A stretch of 15,661 nucleotides of DNA from Acidobacteriaceae bacterium. Lineage in GTDB: Bacteria; Acidobacteriota; Terriglobia; Terriglobales; Acidobacteriaceae. Location: contig JASIJX010000426.1 of assembly GCA_030049955.1 (NCBI GenBank), positions 1 to 15,661 on the forward strand, given 5' to 3'. Of the stretch, positions 1-7,551 are shown piece by piece. Within the stretch, counting starts at the first letter, position 1; each line of letters starts with the position of its first letter. Position numbers and translations under genes: made by a program. The notes under the pieces were generated by a model. That model searched no databases. It worked only from the letters and a program-made list of their open reading frames with translations, and was not told the DNA's origin.

Positions 1-461
1 GCCTGGAGAACATGGGCGACACGGCGCGCAAGAGCTACTCAGGGTTCAAGGCCGTGGCCGACCTGCTGAACCGGGTCAACGCCGAGGAGGCCAAAAAAAT
101 TCTTGAAACCATCGAAGAGGCGCAGCCGGAGCTCGCGCTCAACATTCGCAACCTGATGTTTACCTTCGAGGACCTGATGACGGTGCCGTCGGCGAGCCTG
201 CGCGAGGTCGTCTCCGGGGTGGACAAGCGAGTGCTGGCGCTGGCGCTGCGCGGCGCCAACGACGAGCTGCGTGCGCAGGTCTTCAAGGCCATGAGCTCGC
301 GCGCCGCCGAGATGCTCAAAGAGGACATGGAAGTGCTGGGACCGGTGCGGTCGCGCGAGGTGATGCAGGCACAGCAGGAGATCCTCAACCTGGCGCGGCG
401 GCTGGAGGCCGAAGGCAAGGTGATCCTGAAGCTTGAAAGCGGCGACGAGATGCTGGCCTGA
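1..461 (+). CDS. fliG: Flagellar motor switch protein FliG, C-terminal part (5' truncated by window edge)
   Basis: FliG is part of the C-ring rotor at the cytoplasmic base of the flagellum. Its C-terminal domain carries the charged ridge that meets the MotA stator, and its N-terminal part binds FliF. The reading frame is open from base 3, before the first ATG at 12, so the true start lies upstream and only about 152 C-terminal residues are present. Visible family signatures are the middle-to-C-terminal segment containing IRNLMFTFEDL, the torque helix region (LALRGANDELR, SSRAAEMLKEDM) and GPVRSREV, ending in RRLEAEGKVIL. The charged positions known from E. coli FliG appear conserved in character: basic in LRGA, Arg in SSRAA, acidic pair in KEDM, Arg in GPVR. 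It heads the flagellar run in this window. The stop at 459-461 is followed, in the same frame, by fliH. Confidence 0.95.
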   Translation, partial: LENMGDTARKSYSGFKAVADLLNRVNAEEAKKILETIEEAQPELALNIRNLMFTFEDLMTVPSASLREVVSGVDKRVLALALRGANDELRAQVFKAMSSRAAEMLKEDMEVLGPVRSREVMQAQQEILNLARRLEAEGKVILKLESGDEMLA

Positions 462-539
462 ACGGGCAGCAGCGAGAAACGAATCGGTCGAAGCGAAGAC
501 GAGCGGGAAGAAATCAGCAGGAAATACGGGCGGGCGGAA

Positions 540-1457
540 TTGGCGGGCGAGAGCAAATTTCGGCAGGGGCCGGAGACTTGGGTGAGCAGCGAGGCGGGCG
601 CCCAGTCTGGTGGCGTAGTCCGCTTCGAATATCCCGAGAGCCCGGGCGCAGCCTTCGTGCCCGCCTGGGAAGGCTGGGATGATCCGGCTGTCTCATTCGC
701 TGCTGATGGGCCTGGATCGCTCGATTCAGCTTCAGACGATCTACTTCCGGCAAAAGGTCCGGCAGAATCAGATTCGTCGGATGCACGTTCGGGTTCGCCA
801 GTCTCAGACTCAGATATGGCCCGCCTGGTTGGCGAAGAGCGCGAGCGCGCCTTCGAGGCTGGCTTCGAGGCTGGCCGAAGGCAGGGTGTTGCGGAGGGCC
901 GCGAGGAGGCGCGCGCCACCGAGGCGCAGGCACGCGCTCAAGAGCACGCCCAAACAGAGGAGCGGCGGCTGGCACAAGTCGGCGCAGCACTCGAGCGCTT
1001 TGCCGGCGAGCGCGATCGCTATCTCAAAACTGTGGAATGTGAAGCCGTGAAGCTGGCGCTCGCCGTCGCCGCGCGCATCCTGCGCCGCGAGGCCGCGGCC
1101 GATCCGCTGCTGTTAAGCGGCGCGGTGCGGGTGGCGCTAGGCCAGATCGCCGCCTCGACCGAAGCACGGCTGCGCGTGCCGGCCGCTGAGCTCGAAATGT
1201 GGAAGGAAGCGATGGCGACGATGCCGAAGCTCGGCGTTCGTCCGGCTGTTGTGGCAGACGAAGGGATGCAATTGGGCGATTGCGCCATCGAAACGGCCCT
1301 GGGCACGGCGAACCTCGGAATCGATGCGCAGCTTGACGAGGTCGAGCGGGCTTTCGAGCTTCTCCCCGATACTTTTGCCGAAAATACAGCGGCGGTGGGC
1401 GCCTCTGTGAGCGCAACGCGTCCTCGGGAAAAACTTGTCCGCGAGAGTGCCGCATGA
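540..1457 (+). CDS. fliH: Flagellar export apparatus protein FliH (stator of the FliI ATPase)
   Basis: FliH is the peripheral stalk and negative regulator of the FliI ATPase in flagellar type III export; it dimerises and links FliI to the C-ring and the export gate. The reading is 305 aa from a TTG at 540. Residues 1-92 are acidic and probably disordered. From about 99 a charged helix contains the FliH glycine ladder, G108, G112, G116 and G120 each four residues apart and ending in A124, the GxxxG dimer-helix signature. A coiled coil follows, then the conserved C-terminal domain (about 170-290). W43 and W46 form a WxxW pair like the one near the FliH N-terminus in enterobacteria, which argues against starting at the ATG at 816. 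The start is uncertain: TTG 540 has only a weak GGGCGGAA ahead of it, and GTG 582 is an alternative. The stop overlaps the fliI start by 4 nt. Confidence 0.88.
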   Translation: MAGESKFRQGPETWVSSEAGAQSGGVVRFEYPESPGAAFVPAWEGWDDPAVSFAADGPGSLDSASDDLLPAKGPAESDSSDARSGSPVSDSDMARLVGEERERAFEAGFEAGRRQGVAEGREEARATEAQARAQEHAQTEERRLAQVGAALERFAGERDRYLKTVECEAVKLALAVAARILRREAAADPLLLSGAVRVALGQIAASTEARLRVPAAELEMWKEAMATMPKLGVRPAVVADEGMQLGDCAIETALGTANLGIDAQLDEVERAFELLPDTFAENTAAVGASVSATRPREKLVRESAA

Positions 1458-2803
1458 CGGAGCCGCCCAACCGCTATCTCGGCCGCTATTTTGCGCGGTT
1501 GGACCGCCTGCAGCCGTGGCGATGGCGCGGACAGGTGCTCGAGGCCGTGGGGCAGACGATCGAGTCGGCGGGTCCGGTGGCCTCGGTGGGCGAGTGCTGC
1601 GAGATCACGGGCCGCGATGGCCGCGTTCATCTCGCCGAGGTTATCGGCTTCCGCGGGTCGAATTTGCTTTCCATGCCGGTCGAGAGCGCCGAGGGAATTT
1701 GCTTTGGGGATACGATTACGGCGCTGGGCGCGCGCCCGCAGATCGGGGTAGGGCCGGGACTGATGGGCCGGGTTCTGGACGCGCTGGGCGAGCCGATCGA
1801 TATTCGTGTGGGGAGTGGTGTGGGCGACTACCCTGCGCCGGAGGTTGCGGGCATGCTGCCGGTGGAAGGAGCAGTGCGCCCGCCGCTCGACCGCGTGCCC
1901 ATCCGAAACTCGCTGGGCACGGGCATCCGCGCCATCGATGCGATGCTCACCGTGGGCCGTGGGCAGCGGGTGGGCATCTTCGGCGGATCGGGCGTAGGCA
2001 AGAGCACGCTGATCGGCATGATGGCGCGCAATACCGAGGCGGATGTGACGGTGGTGGGCCTGGTGGGCGAGCGCGGGCGGGAGGTGGGCGAGTTCCTCGA
2101 AGACGCGCTGGGCGAAGAAGGCCGGGCGCGCTCGGTGGTGGTGGTCTCGACTTCTGATCAGCCGCCGCTGCTCAGGCTGCGCGCGGCGCTGGCGGCGACG
2201 ACGATCGCCGAGCACTTTGCGGCCGAGGGACGGCACGTGCTGCTGGTGCTCGATTCGCTCACTCGTTTCGCCATGGCTGCGCGGGAGATTGGCCTCGCAG
2301 CGGGCGAGCCGCCGACGGCCAAAGGCTACACGCCTTCGGTGTTTACGCGCCTAGCAAAGCTCATCGAGCGGACCGGGCAGTTCAATACAGGATCGATTAC
2401 GGCGTTTTACTCCGTGCTGATGGAGGGCGATGATCAGCAGGACCCGCTGGTGGATGCGGTGCGCTCGCTCCTGGACGGGCACATTGTTCTTTCACGTTCA
2501 CTGGCCGCGGAGGCCTGGTATCCGCCGGTGGAGGTGCTGGACTCGATCAGCCGGCTGATGCCGGCGGTGGCCGCAGCCGAACATCGCCAGCAGGCGGCGC
2601 TGGCGCGAAGGCTGATGGCGGTGTATGCGCGCTCGGAAGATTTGGTCCGGATTGGCGCCTACAAGCCGGGCGCGGACCCGGAACTCGACCGCGCCATTGC
2701 CGCCCGCGGCGCGCTGCGCGCGTTTCTTACGCAGCGCTCGGACGAACGGTCCCGGCTGAGCGACTCGCTCGCGCGGCTGGCGGAGTTGGCCGAGGAGATT
2801 TGA
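1454..2803 (+). CDS. fliI: Flagellum-specific ATP synthase/export ATPase FliI
   Basis: FliI is the hexameric ATPase of the flagellar type III secretion system, related to the F1 beta subunit, which helps unfold and deliver export substrates at the membrane base. It has 449 aa, a normal length. The N-terminal beta-barrel covers about 20-95. The Walker A loop GGSGVGKST is at 177-185 with catalytic Lys183; GERGRE at 205-210 carries the catalytic Glu (E206, matching E211 of Salmonella FliI by a constant offset of five); Walker B VLLVLD ends at D267. The type III ATPase signature GYTPSVFTRLAKLIERTG follows at about 291-308, and the C-terminal helical domain ends in a charged tail. ATG at 1454 overlaps the fliH TGA (ATGA), with GAGAG just upstream, which indicates translational coupling. 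Nothing looks broken. Confidence 0.97.
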   Translation: MTEPPNRYLGRYFARLDRLQPWRWRGQVLEAVGQTIESAGPVASVGECCEITGRDGRVHLAEVIGFRGSNLLSMPVESAEGICFGDTITALGARPQIGVGPGLMGRVLDALGEPIDIRVGSGVGDYPAPEVAGMLPVEGAVRPPLDRVPIRNSLGTGIRAIDAMLTVGRGQRVGIFGGSGVGKSTLIGMMARNTEADVTVVGLVGERGREVGEFLEDALGEEGRARSVVVVSTSDQPPLLRLRAALAATTIAEHFAAEGRHVLLVLDSLTRFAMAAREIGLAAGEPPTAKGYTPSVFTRLAKLIERTGQFNTGSITAFYSVLMEGDDQQDPLVDAVRSLLDGHIVLSRSLAAEAWYPPVEVLDSISRLMPAVAAAEHRQQAALARRLMAVYARSEDLVRIGAYKPGADPELDRAIAARGALRAFLTQRSDERSRLSDSLARLAELAEEI

Positions 2804-2805
2804 AG

Positions 2806-3339
2806 ATGACGGCGGCAGCGCAAGGAAGGACCGCGGCAAAGCCGATGCGCCGGCTGCTGCGGGTGCTGGAGCTCGAAGAAGAACAGGCGGAGCGGGCGCT
2901 CGCGGCGGCGACAGCAGAGCTGCGGCAGATTGAGAATGCGCGCGCCGTCGCCCACGAACGCGAACGCCGCGGACGCGCGCTGGTTGCGGCAAGCGTTGCG
3001 AGCGGGCAAGTGGCCGACCGGATCAGTGGCCTCGAAGAGACCCGGCTGGGGCGGCGGTCGGCCGTGGCGCTCGTGCCGCGCATCGCCGAGGCCGATGTCA
3101 AGGTAGCCGCGCGCCGCAAGGAGTTCCTGGCGAAGCGAGTGGAGCGGCGCCAGGCCGAAACGCTGGTGCACGCTGCCGAAGCCCGCGCGGCCCGGGAAGC
3201 CAGTCAGCGGGAGCAGCAAACGATGGATGAGTGGTTTCTGAGCGGGAAGCTGCGGGCCCGCCAGGGCGAACGGGCGCGCAGCGGGGAAGAGTATGAGCTG
3301 CTGGACGGCGAAGCGGCTGAGGCCAAGGCCGGCCGGTAA
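2806..3339 (+). CDS. fliJ: Flagellar export chaperone FliJ
   Basis: FliJ is the coiled-coil central stalk of the FliI ring; it stimulates the ATPase, contacts FlhA and escorts export substrates. The call rests on position directly after fliI and on a nearly all-helical, highly charged sequence with heptad patterning (residues about 10-60 and 75-150: LLRVLELEEEQAERAL, ELRQIENA). I chose ATG 2806 (177 aa) because GAGGAG at 2792-2797 sits 8 nt ahead of it; a TTG at 2800 in the same frame would be too close to that site and would overlap the fliI stop. It is somewhat longer than the roughly 150 aa of enteric FliJ. FliJ sequences are poorly conserved, so identity depends on context plus coiled-coil character. 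The gene ends 170 nt before fliK, the largest gap so far in the cluster. Confidence 0.85.
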   Translation: MTAAAQGRTAAKPMRRLLRVLELEEEQAERALAAATAELRQIENARAVAHERERRGRALVAASVASGQVADRISGLEETRLGRRSAVALVPRIAEADVKVAARRKEFLAKRVERRQAETLVHAAEARAAREASQREQQTMDEWFLSGKLRARQGERARSGEEYELLDGEAAEAKAGR

Positions 3340-3480
3340 AAAATGAGCCGAATCTGGCGGGCGGAGCTTTTGGAATCACTTCAAAAAACTTGAGCGGAAT
3401 CGGTCTGAACTTAATTTAAGATTCCCGGGCCGGCACCAGGCTTCCGATCCTGACACTCTTCTAACCCCCTCCTTTCTCCT

Positions 3481-3497
3481 TTGGCACGCTTTCTGCA
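3481..3497 (+). promoter_or_regulatory. Candidate sigma-54 (RpoN) promoter before fliK
   Basis: TTGGCACGCTTTCTGCA matches the sigma-54 consensus (TGGCACG, four bases, TTGCW) with one mismatch, the first T of the -12 box. The invariant GG (3483-3484) and GC (3495-3496) are separated by exactly 10 bases, as required. It lies in the 170-nt gap between fliJ and fliK. Sigma-54 control of hook genes is well known in other phyla; its use here is inference. The predicted transcription start, about 3507-3508, is almost on the fliK GTG at 3510. I saw no clear upstream activator site. Confidence 0.55.
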
Positions 3498-3509
3498 AGG
3501 TTCTCCGGC

Positions 3510-5360
3510 GTGACCGTTTCACTGGGCAGCGAACTCAACATCGAAACGAGCCCGGCCGGGAGCATTGGCAATCCCGCCAGTGTTTTACCCGGAGCAGGGC
3601 ATCTTTCCGGCCAGCGTGCGGAGCTCGCTGCCGGGTTTGCCTTGGATGCCGCTGCGAGCCCTAGCAAGGGAGCAGAAAGCTTTCGCACCCGCTGGCAATC
3701 CGAGCTCGCGGCTATGCACTCTGCCGGCCCGAGTGACGATGGAGTCGAGCCAGATGCGGCCGGGGATATGGATGCGGCTGACCTGCGCGCGGAAACGAAC
3801 GATCCGGGGGCGGTCAACGGGCAGAAGCAGGCGAGCGGAGCAAGCGGCTCTATCAATGCGGCCGGCAGTTCTGTGGACGACGATTCGGCAATCAGCAATT
3901 CGGTAATTAGCAGTTCAGTAAAGATACGCCCGGAGGATACGCAACCCGGGAACTCCTCGGCCCGGAGCGCGGCGAGCAAGGACAGCAAGAACAACATAGA
4001 CGTGGGGAAAAGAGATCACGCCCAGAGCCGGGCGCAGAGCGGTTCCTGGCATCACGCGGCTGCAGATGCTGGCGGGCCCGGGATGGCGCTGACTGCGCCG
4101 GTCATCAATCCCGCAACCATTCTGCAACAGCTTCCGGTTTCTGCGCCGGTTGGCGGCTCCGCTGCGGGCCTGTTTGCAGCTGGGCATACCGATGCGGATA
4201 AGAGGAGCGGGAGAGACGGAGGCAGTGCGCTCATGAATCCTCTTCCGGTTCGCGCGGTGCAGCATCCCGGAGGACTGGCGCCCCAGGCGGCAGCGGCCGG
4301 CGGCGCAGTTGCTGCGCCGGCGGCGAGCGAGAGCGGAGGCGACGCTCACGGAGGGACTGGCGATGAGCAGGAGATTGTGTCCGGCGCTCAGGGGACGGCA
4401 CCCGAACAGGCGGCTGCTCACGCTGGGTACGCGGCAGACAGTACGGCGCAGGCTGCCGCAAGCAACGCGGCAGGCGCTCAAGACAGGACCGATGGCCAGA
4501 GTCAAGACCAGACTGGCCAGAGCTCGGCTGCTGCGGACTCAGAAGGAGACGCGGGCGATGCGAGCCGCGAGAGTGTTTCAGCCTCACGGCAGGCGCGAAG
4601 CCCAAGCGGGGGACAAAATCCGGGGCCGGGCGAGGGAAGCGCAGCACAGAAGCATGGCAATGGCGGCGGCATTGGGGTCACGCCGGCCGCGGGCGTAGCG
4701 GGCGCGACGCATGCGATGCCATTGCAGCCGGTCGCAGCAGTGGCCGGGGCGCCGGGTTCAGGAATGGGGAATGGGTTCGGGGCCGGCTCGGGGACTGGAT
4801 CGGGAATCGGATCGGGAATCGGATCCGGGAAGGGCGCGGGCGAGACCTTCGCTGCGATGGATGCGCAGGCCAATGGCTCGGGGATCGCCTGGATGCACAC
4901 CGGCCCGCATCAGGCTGAAGCCGGATTTCAGGATCCAACGCTGGGCTGGGTGGCGGTGCGCGCGGAACAGGTCGCGGGCGGCATTCATGCGGCGATCGTT
5001 CCCGGCTCGGCCGACGCCGCGCAGACGCTAGGCGGCCACATGGCCGGGTTGAGCGCGCATCTGGCCGAGCAGCGTGTCGGGGTGGGATCGGTTTCGATTG
5101 CCACGCCAGGAGCGGCTCCGCAGTTTGCCAGCGGCGGCGCCGGGCAGAATGGCGGGAATTACGGAGCGGGCGGCCAGAACCACCAGCACCAGCCGGCCGA
5201 ACGCGGGCAATCTTACGCTATTTCTGCCGTAGCCGGCTCATCGGCAGCGCAGAGGACAGCCGGGCTTAATGATGGGCTTAATGGTGGACTTGATGGCGGC
5301 GCGCCGGCGGCTGCGGTTTCAGGCGGCGCGAGAGGAAGGCATATCTCGGTGGTGGCATAG
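3510..5360 (+). CDS. fliK: Flagellar hook-length control protein FliK (large, low-complexity)
   Basis: FliK is a secreted molecular ruler and substrate-specificity switch: its N-terminal part samples hook length and its C-terminal domain contacts FlhB to stop hook export. The product is 616 aa from a GTG start, larger than the enteric protein (about 400 aa). Residues 1 to about 465 are Ala/Gly/Ser/Gln-rich without cysteine, as expected for an unfolded ruler, and include a Gly-Ser repeat at about 416-445. The recognisable part is the Flg_hook C-terminal domain at about 470-535, with DPTLGWVAVRAEQVAGG followed by a helix LGGHMAGLSAHLAEQRVGV and the strand VGSVSIAT. A further 80 residues rich in Gly, Asn and Gln follow, as is common after this domain. 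The start is the first possible one after an in-frame stop at 3462; AAGG at 3497-3500 lies 9 nt ahead, but it overlaps the sigma-54 motif, so a later start is possible. Confidence 0.82.
   Translation: MTVSLGSELNIETSPAGSIGNPASVLPGAGHLSGQRAELAAGFALDAAASPSKGAESFRTRWQSELAAMHSAGPSDDGVEPDAAGDMDAADLRAETNDPGAVNGQKQASGASGSINAAGSSVDDDSAISNSVISSSVKIRPEDTQPGNSSARSAASKDSKNNIDVGKRDHAQSRAQSGSWHHAAADAGGPGMALTAPVINPATILQQLPVSAPVGGSAAGLFAAGHTDADKRSGRDGGSALMNPLPVRAVQHPGGLAPQAAAAGGAVAAPAASESGGDAHGGTGDEQEIVSGAQGTAPEQAAAHAGYAADSTAQAAASNAAGAQDRTDGQSQDQTGQSSAAADSEGDAGDASRESVSASRQARSPSGGQNPGPGEGSAAQKHGNGGGIGVTPAAGVAGATHAMPLQPVAAVAGAPGSGMGNGFGAGSGTGSGIGSGIGSGKGAGETFAAMDAQANGSGIAWMHTGPHQAEAGFQDPTLGWVAVRAEQVAGGIHAAIVPGSADAAQTLGGHMAGLSAHLAEQRVGVGSVSIATPGAAPQFASGGAGQNGGNYGAGGQNHQHQPAERGQSYAISAVAGSSAAQRTAGLNDGLNGGLDGGAPAAAVSGGARGRHISVVA
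4797..4832 (+). repeat. 12-bp tandem repeat in fliK encoding Gly-Ser-Gly-Ile units
   Basis: GGATCGGGAATC occurs twice back to back at 4797-4808 and 4809-4820, followed by a diverged copy at 4821-4832 and a related GGGACTGGATCG just before. The unit length is a multiple of three, so copy-number change lengthens or shortens the protein without a frameshift. It encodes the GSGIGSGIGSG tract of the FliK linker. Confidence 0.75.
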
Positions 5361-5464
5361 GGGCGACAGGAACGGGTGAAAGGCAACAGGGAACTAACTG
5401 GCGGGCAAGCAACGAAGCAAGCGAGCAGCACCGCGCGGGTTATCCGGCGAAAGGATTGAATACG

Positions 5465-6064
5465 ATGGCAGCAGCGGCAATCTTCCAACACCAGTTAACG
5501 GCGGGCCAGGCCTTGTCGCCGGCCCTAACGCCCATGGACTCGTCGGGTTCGACCTCGGGATCGAGTGGGACGAGCGGATCGAGCAGCTCCGACAGTTCGA
5601 GCAGCGATTCGGCGACCATCTCCGCCAACGATTTCCTGACGCTTCTGGTCACCGAGATGCAGAATCAGGACCCGACCGCGGACACCGATCCCAACGAGTA
5701 CATCGACCAGCTTGTGCAGGTGAACAGCCTGGAACAGCTGATCGACATCAACCAGACTCTGAGCGGGTCTCTGGGGTCTTCTTCAAGCTCGAGCGGCTCG
5801 ACCACCGACTCGAGCGACTCGACTACGCAGGTAACAGCGGGGACGGCGGCGAATCCGGCCCACATGAGCGCCGGGGCAAATTCCATCGCGAATCCGGGCA
5901 CTGCGGCGGCAAAACAGGGGTCGTTGGGCATGCAGGCTGCCGCTGCTCATCTTGTGCAGGGGCCGAGCGGCAATCTCAGCGTTCCGGCCACGAGCGCTGC
6001 GGCGCAGCGCGTGGGGCACGCGCTGGACGGACGCGCTCGAACGATCGGCGCCCGGACGCAATAG
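5465..6064 (+). CDS. flgD: Flagellar hook assembly scaffold FlgD (short form, N-terminal domain only)
   Basis: FlgD is the temporary cap that guides polymerisation of hook subunits at the tip of the growing hook. The conserved FlgD N-terminal domain is at residues 51-100: ANDFLTLLVTEMQNQDPTADTDP followed by EYIDQLVQVNSLEQLIDINQTL, close to the family pattern (FL.LLV.QLQNQDP, then SSLEQ). It is bracketed by two almost pure Ser/Gly/Asp/Thr tracts (26-48 and 101-121). The remaining 78 residues are Ala/Gly/Asn-rich and I cannot see the Ig-like and Tudor-like domains that follow in typical 220-230 aa FlgD. I use ATG 5465 (199 aa) because AAAGGA at 5450-5455 is 9 nt ahead; an in-frame TTG at 5456 would abut that site. 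It lies between fliK and flgE as expected. Confidence 0.88.
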   Translation: MAAAAIFQHQLTAGQALSPALTPMDSSGSTSGSSGTSGSSSSDSSSSDSATISANDFLTLLVTEMQNQDPTADTDPNEYIDQLVQVNSLEQLIDINQTLSGSLGSSSSSSGSTTDSSDSTTQVTAGTAANPAHMSAGANSIANPGTAAAKQGSLGMQAAAAHLVQGPSGNLSVPATSAAAQRVGHALDGRARTIGARTQ

Positions 6065-6133
6065 GCTGCCACAGCTCTGAAAAGAAATCAGGCGCGTCTG
6101 GATTGAGGCTTCGGCCAGGAACTAAAAAGACAA

Positions 6134-6229
6134 GGAATCGAAGAGACCAGGAACCGGAAAGATCCGAGAAGACAGAACCGCAAGAGGGAACCGAAAAGAC
6201 GGAACCGAAAACAGGAATCGAGAGGAGAG
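6134..6229 (+). repeat. Degenerate purine-rich tandem repeat in the flgE leader
   Basis: The core GGAAYCG (Y = C or T) recurs at 6134, 6150, 6187, 6201 and 6214, with weaker copies at 6160 (AGATCCG) and 6174 (AGAACCG). Spacings are 16, 10, 14, 13, 14 and 13, so the unit is about 13-14 nt. About 77% of bases between 6121 and 6230 are purines. The last unit runs into AGAGGAGAG (6221-6229), the flgE ribosome binding site. Confidence 0.7.
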
Positions 6230-6233
6230 CAAC

Positions 6234-7535
6234 ATGGCAAGTTTCTTCATCCCGCTGACCGGCCTCAGTGCAGATTCAACGGCCCTGAACACCATCGCAA
6301 ACGATCTATCGAACATGAACACGACGGCCTTCAAGTCCGAGTCGACCAACTTCTCGGACCTGTTCTACCAGCAGGTCGGCACGACCGGCGCGGGCGATCC
6401 GATTCAGGTTGGCGCGGGGACGCAGGTGGCGAATACCGAGATCAATTTTACCAATGGCACTCCGAATTCGACCGGGGTCGACACGGATGTGGCGCTGCAG
6501 GGCAATGGCTTTTTCGTCGTCAACAATGGCTCTGGCGGGTATGAATTAAGCCGGGCGGGGAACTTTTCGCTGGACTCGAATGGCAACCTGGTGACCTCGA
6601 ACGGGCTGAGCGTAATGGGCTATCCGGCGGCGAATGGCGTAGTGAACACTAATGCCCCGCTTACGGCCATCAACATTCCCGTTGGACAGGTGCAGGAGCC
6701 TCAAGCCACAACCAGTCTTTCGCTGACAGCCAACCTGAACTCTGCGGCCACCACAACTCCTGCTACCAGCTTTCCGGCGCAGGTGACGGTTTACGACTCG
6801 CTGGGCCAGGCGCACACGATGAACATCACGTTCACGCAAGCCTCAACAGCAGCCGCGCCCAACACCTGGGACTACAGCATCTCACTGCCGTCCTCGGACT
6901 ACTCTGGCGCGGCTCCGGCAGCGATCACCGGGACCATGACTTTCGATTCCAACGGCAACCTGACGCAGATTCAGCCGAGCACTGCGGCGACGCCCTCGAC
7001 GGTAGGCACGGCCGCGGGCGACGTCTCTTCGCTGAATCTGGGCTTCAGCGGGCTGGCTGATGGCGCGTCGAACCTTTCGATCAATTGGAACCTGCTCGGG
7101 TCGGGCGGAACGCCCACGATTAGCCAAGTGGACACGACTTCAGCGGTCTCGGCGACGAACGCCAACGGATATGCGAGCGGCCAGTACCAGAGCTTTACGA
7201 TTGGCTCAGACGGAACGGTAACGGCCAGCTACTCGAACGGCCAGACGCAGAACGTGGGGCAGATCGCGCTGGGCAATGTGACGAACCTCCAAGGGCTGCA
7301 GCAGCTCGGCGATGGCGATTACGCGACCACGCTGGCCAGCGGCACGGCCTCGATTGGCACTTCGGGCTCTGCCGGGTTGGGCACGCTCGAAGATGGCGCG
7401 CTGGAGTCTTCAAACGTAAACATCTCGACCGAGTTTTCTGACCTGATCATCGCGCAGCGGGCTTTTGAGGCGAATGCCAAGTCGGTGACTACTTTTGACA
7501 CCGTCACGCAGGACACGATCAACATGGTGCATTGA
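6234..7535 (+). CDS. flgE: Flagellar hook protein FlgE
   Basis: FlgE is exported through the flagellar type III system and polymerises into the curved hook that joins the rod to the filament. The 433-aa product has both conserved ends of the rod/hook family. The N-terminal helix reads LTGLSADSTALNTIANDLSNMNTTAFK (about 8-35), matching the family pattern of LxxIANNLANxNTxGFK. The C-terminal helix begins LEDGALESSNVNISTEFSDLI and continues IIAQRAFEANAKSVTTFD (about 385-425). Between them, ALQGNGFFVV and the FlgE D2-like beta-rich region are visible. The start is ATG 6234 with AGAGGAGAG ending 4 nt before it. It is the last plus-strand flagellar gene of this run; the next gene is on the other strand. 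A 169-nt leader with a purine repeat separates it from flgD. Confidence 0.95.
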   Translation: MASFFIPLTGLSADSTALNTIANDLSNMNTTAFKSESTNFSDLFYQQVGTTGAGDPIQVGAGTQVANTEINFTNGTPNSTGVDTDVALQGNGFFVVNNGSGGYELSRAGNFSLDSNGNLVTSNGLSVMGYPAANGVVNTNAPLTAINIPVGQVQEPQATTSLSLTANLNSAATTTPATSFPAQVTVYDSLGQAHTMNITFTQASTAAAPNTWDYSISLPSSDYSGAAPAAITGTMTFDSNGNLTQIQPSTAATPSTVGTAAGDVSSLNLGFSGLADGASNLSINWNLLGSGGTPTISQVDTTSAVSATNANGYASGQYQSFTIGSDGTVTASYSNGQTQNVGQIALGNVTNLQGLQQLGDGDYATTLASGTASIGTSGSAGLGTLEDGALESSNVNISTEFSDLIIAQRAFEANAKSVTTFDTVTQDTINMVH

Positions 7536-7551
7536 TGGATGCAGCGAATTG

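Noticed and set aside
35..2236. Long minus-strand reading frames (294 aa at 35-919, 405 aa at 1019-2236) opposite fliG, fliH and fliI
   Set aside because: They mirror strongly supported plus-strand genes, are Arg/Ser/Pro-rich as expected from reversed high-GC codons, and show no domain.
3410..3420. Palindrome CTTAATTTAAG in the fliJ-fliK gap
   Set aside because: Short and AT-only in the arms; no -35/-10 arrangement with proper spacing could be built around it.
6106..6115. GGC-TTCG-GCC mini-hairpin before flgE
   Set aside because: The tetraloop is of a stable type, but the stem is only three pairs and flanking bases do not extend it.
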